Assembly: GCA_017409265.1 (NCBI GenBank)
Contig: JAFQSY010000080.1
Span: 1-34,605 of the forward strand
DNA: 34,605 bases
Reading direction: 5' to 3'
DNA from: Clostridia bacterium
Lineage (GTDB): Bacteria > Bacillota > Clostridia > Oscillospirales > Acutalibacteraceae
In this document: positions 33,697 to 34,605 of the stretch, piece after piece
Position numbering within the stretch: the first letter of the stretch is position 1
Layout: the number at the start of each line of letters is the position of its first letter
The notes under the pieces: model-generated
The model's database searches: none
The model's input: only the letters and a program-made list of their open reading frames with translations
What the model was told of the DNA's origin: nothing
Position numbers and translations under genes: made by a program

Positions 33697-34535
33697 CATC
33701 TTGCCTCCCGATTTCTCTTTTTCTGTAAATACTTTGCATAATATTCACAAGCCTTGATTATGAACTCTTGCATTTGTCTTTCATCAGCTTTCGGAGAATA
33801 TTTCTGTAACCGTTCCATAGACATCTTGAACATCGGTTTTTGATTAGCTTTCTCCTCGTTCATAATATTGTTAATTGAGTTTTCGTTCAGTTCTCCCGAT
33901 TGGAATAGCTTTCACATTCTGTTCGCTTGAGAATATGACGGAGTACATTCCGTTTCTTTGACTTCATTCAGCAATATCCGTTGAGTGCTTTTGTCAAGAT
34001 ACGATAACTCAACAGCAACGGAAAATGCGATCTTGTTTTCATCAACCATTTGAAGCAGTTCGGGGATAAGCATCGTCAGACGAATATATCGCTGTACCTG
34101 TCTGCCGCTGTCGGTGTCGGACACGCTTTCTCGGGACTTGTGGACAGCTTGTCCACAAGTTAAGTCTGTCCGTTTGCCTTGCGCCTTTAAAGCGTCAAGC
34201 TTTAGCTTGTATGCCTTGGCTTTTTCGCTCGGTAAAATATGTTCTCTGTGCAGGTTGCTGTCAACAAGCATTATCATTGCATCTTCTCTGCTTACGTCAC
34301 AAATGGTAACGGGAACGGTTTCAAGATTCAGCATACGGGCGGCGTGTAATCTGCGGTGTCCCGAGATTACTTCAAATTTACCTTTATCCTCCGTAGGTCT
34401 GACAACAAGGGGTGAGATTATGCCGTTCTCACTTATGCTGTCGAGCAGCGATTCTAATTCTTCACCCTCACGGATTCGGTAAGGATTTTCATTAAACGGT
34501 AAAAGATTGTTGATATTTACTTTATCAATTTTCAT
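33696..34535 (-). pseudogene. ParB-like partition protein interrupted by in-frame TGA
   Basis: The first 207 codons give a ParB/Srx-fold N-terminal domain (MKIDKVNINNLLPFNENPYR, then GIISPLVVRP, SGHRRLHAARML with the CTP-binding GHRR motif, NLHREHILPSEKA) plus a helix-turn-helix/central region ending SYSQANRM. TGA at 33914-33912 then stops it. In the same frame, with no other stop, 71 more codons follow (KLFQSGELNENSI..., NEEKANQKPMFKM, ..., ending KKRNREAR) to TGA 33698-33696. This tail looks like the normal C-terminus of element-type ParB proteins, and no ribosome binding site precedes the ATG at 33863. So a single nonsense change, or a sequencing error, probably split one 279-codon gene. 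Strong AAAGGAGT precedes ATG 34535. The truncated 207-residue form may still be made. Confidence 0.75.
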
Positions 34536-34555
34536 AATTTGACTCCTTTCTTTTT

Positions 34556-34575
34556 CTTACGTTTTATGTCGTAAG
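34556..34575. repeat. Inverted repeat upstream of parB
   Basis: CTTACG - 8 bases - CGTAAG (34556-34561 and 34570-34575), a perfect 6-bp inverted repeat about 20 bases upstream of the parB start and just outside its ribosome binding site. It could be an operator for parB autoregulation or chance; no clear promoter hexamers can be read in the 70 bases available. Confidence 0.4.
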
Positions 34576-34605
34576 ATACATAATTTACATTCATTAAAAT
34601 ATTCA

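Larger units (their letters stand above)
31700..34605 (-). mobile_element. End of an integrative element with a large serine recombinase, incomplete in window
   Basis: Minus-strand cluster parB - small gene - large serine recombinase, with the recombinase outermost and facing tRNA-Arg and the host genes. This order is common at one end of Clostridia integrative/conjugative elements. The left boundary must lie between the tRNA terminator (ends 31684) and the recombinase stop (31745); the other end is beyond the window. Serine-recombinase att cores are only 2-3 bp, so no att repeat can be read from one end. Confidence 0.7.

Noticed and set aside
33696-33863. Separate 55-residue gene starting at ATG 33863
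   Set aside because: No ribosome binding site, same frame as parB with only a TGA between, and sequence fitting the ParB C-terminus.
33912-33914. TGA recoded as Trp or selenocysteine
   Set aside because: TGA ends other genes here (for example the repeat protein and the YqzL-like gene), no selenocysteine hairpin was seen, and the site is not a redox motif.

Overview
The window looks like a chromosomal segment from an anaerobic, spore-forming Clostridia member, probably near the Oscillospiraceae/Ruminococcaceae. The reasons are an alpha/beta small acid-soluble spore protein, Firmicute-type synteny (rplU-prp-rpmA with an L21 leader and an N-terminally extended L27; phoH-ybeY-dgkA-era-yqzL-recO; trmK-nif3), a Gram-positive LexA box at uvrB, and a Clostridia-type integrative element with a large serine recombinase. 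Taxonomy is inferred from gene content and codon style only.

Layout. 1-648 is the 3' part of a TetR-type regulator; its end runs, out of frame, into the 3' part of an acidic protein built from 68-residue helical repeats (about 600-1937) that has no start codon. 2105-2296 is the spore protein. 2520-11524 is a co-directional housekeeping run: lon, engB, lysA, two M16 peptidase-family proteins, lgt, folD and a PspC protein. 11547-12624 is the L21-Prp-L27 unit with its own strong promoter and leader. 12672-17459 on the minus strand is uvrB-uvrA behind an SOS-box promoter. 17689-19470 on the plus strand holds rfbA, rfbC and a DUF378 protein. 19510-22918 on the minus strand is a DUF1858 protein, trmK, nif3 and rqcH.

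23083-31533 on the plus strand is one long, tightly packed run. It starts with RNA/ribosome/repair housekeeping genes (phoH, ybeY, dgkA, era, a small YqzL-like gene, recO) and continues with almost no gaps into a carbohydrate group: a GPH-family sugar symporter, a YibE/F membrane protein, an IolJ-type aldolase and an IolC-type kinase. A tRNA-Arg(CCG) and a strong terminator follow. From about 31.7 kb to the window end is one end of an integrative element on the minus strand: a parB gene apparently interrupted by an in-frame TGA, a small unknown gene, and a large serine recombinase.

I found no convincing wholly new multi-gene system. The observations most worth checking are the TGA-split parB, the TetR/repeat-protein junction, and the inositol-type kinase/aldolase pair attached to the era-recO operon.
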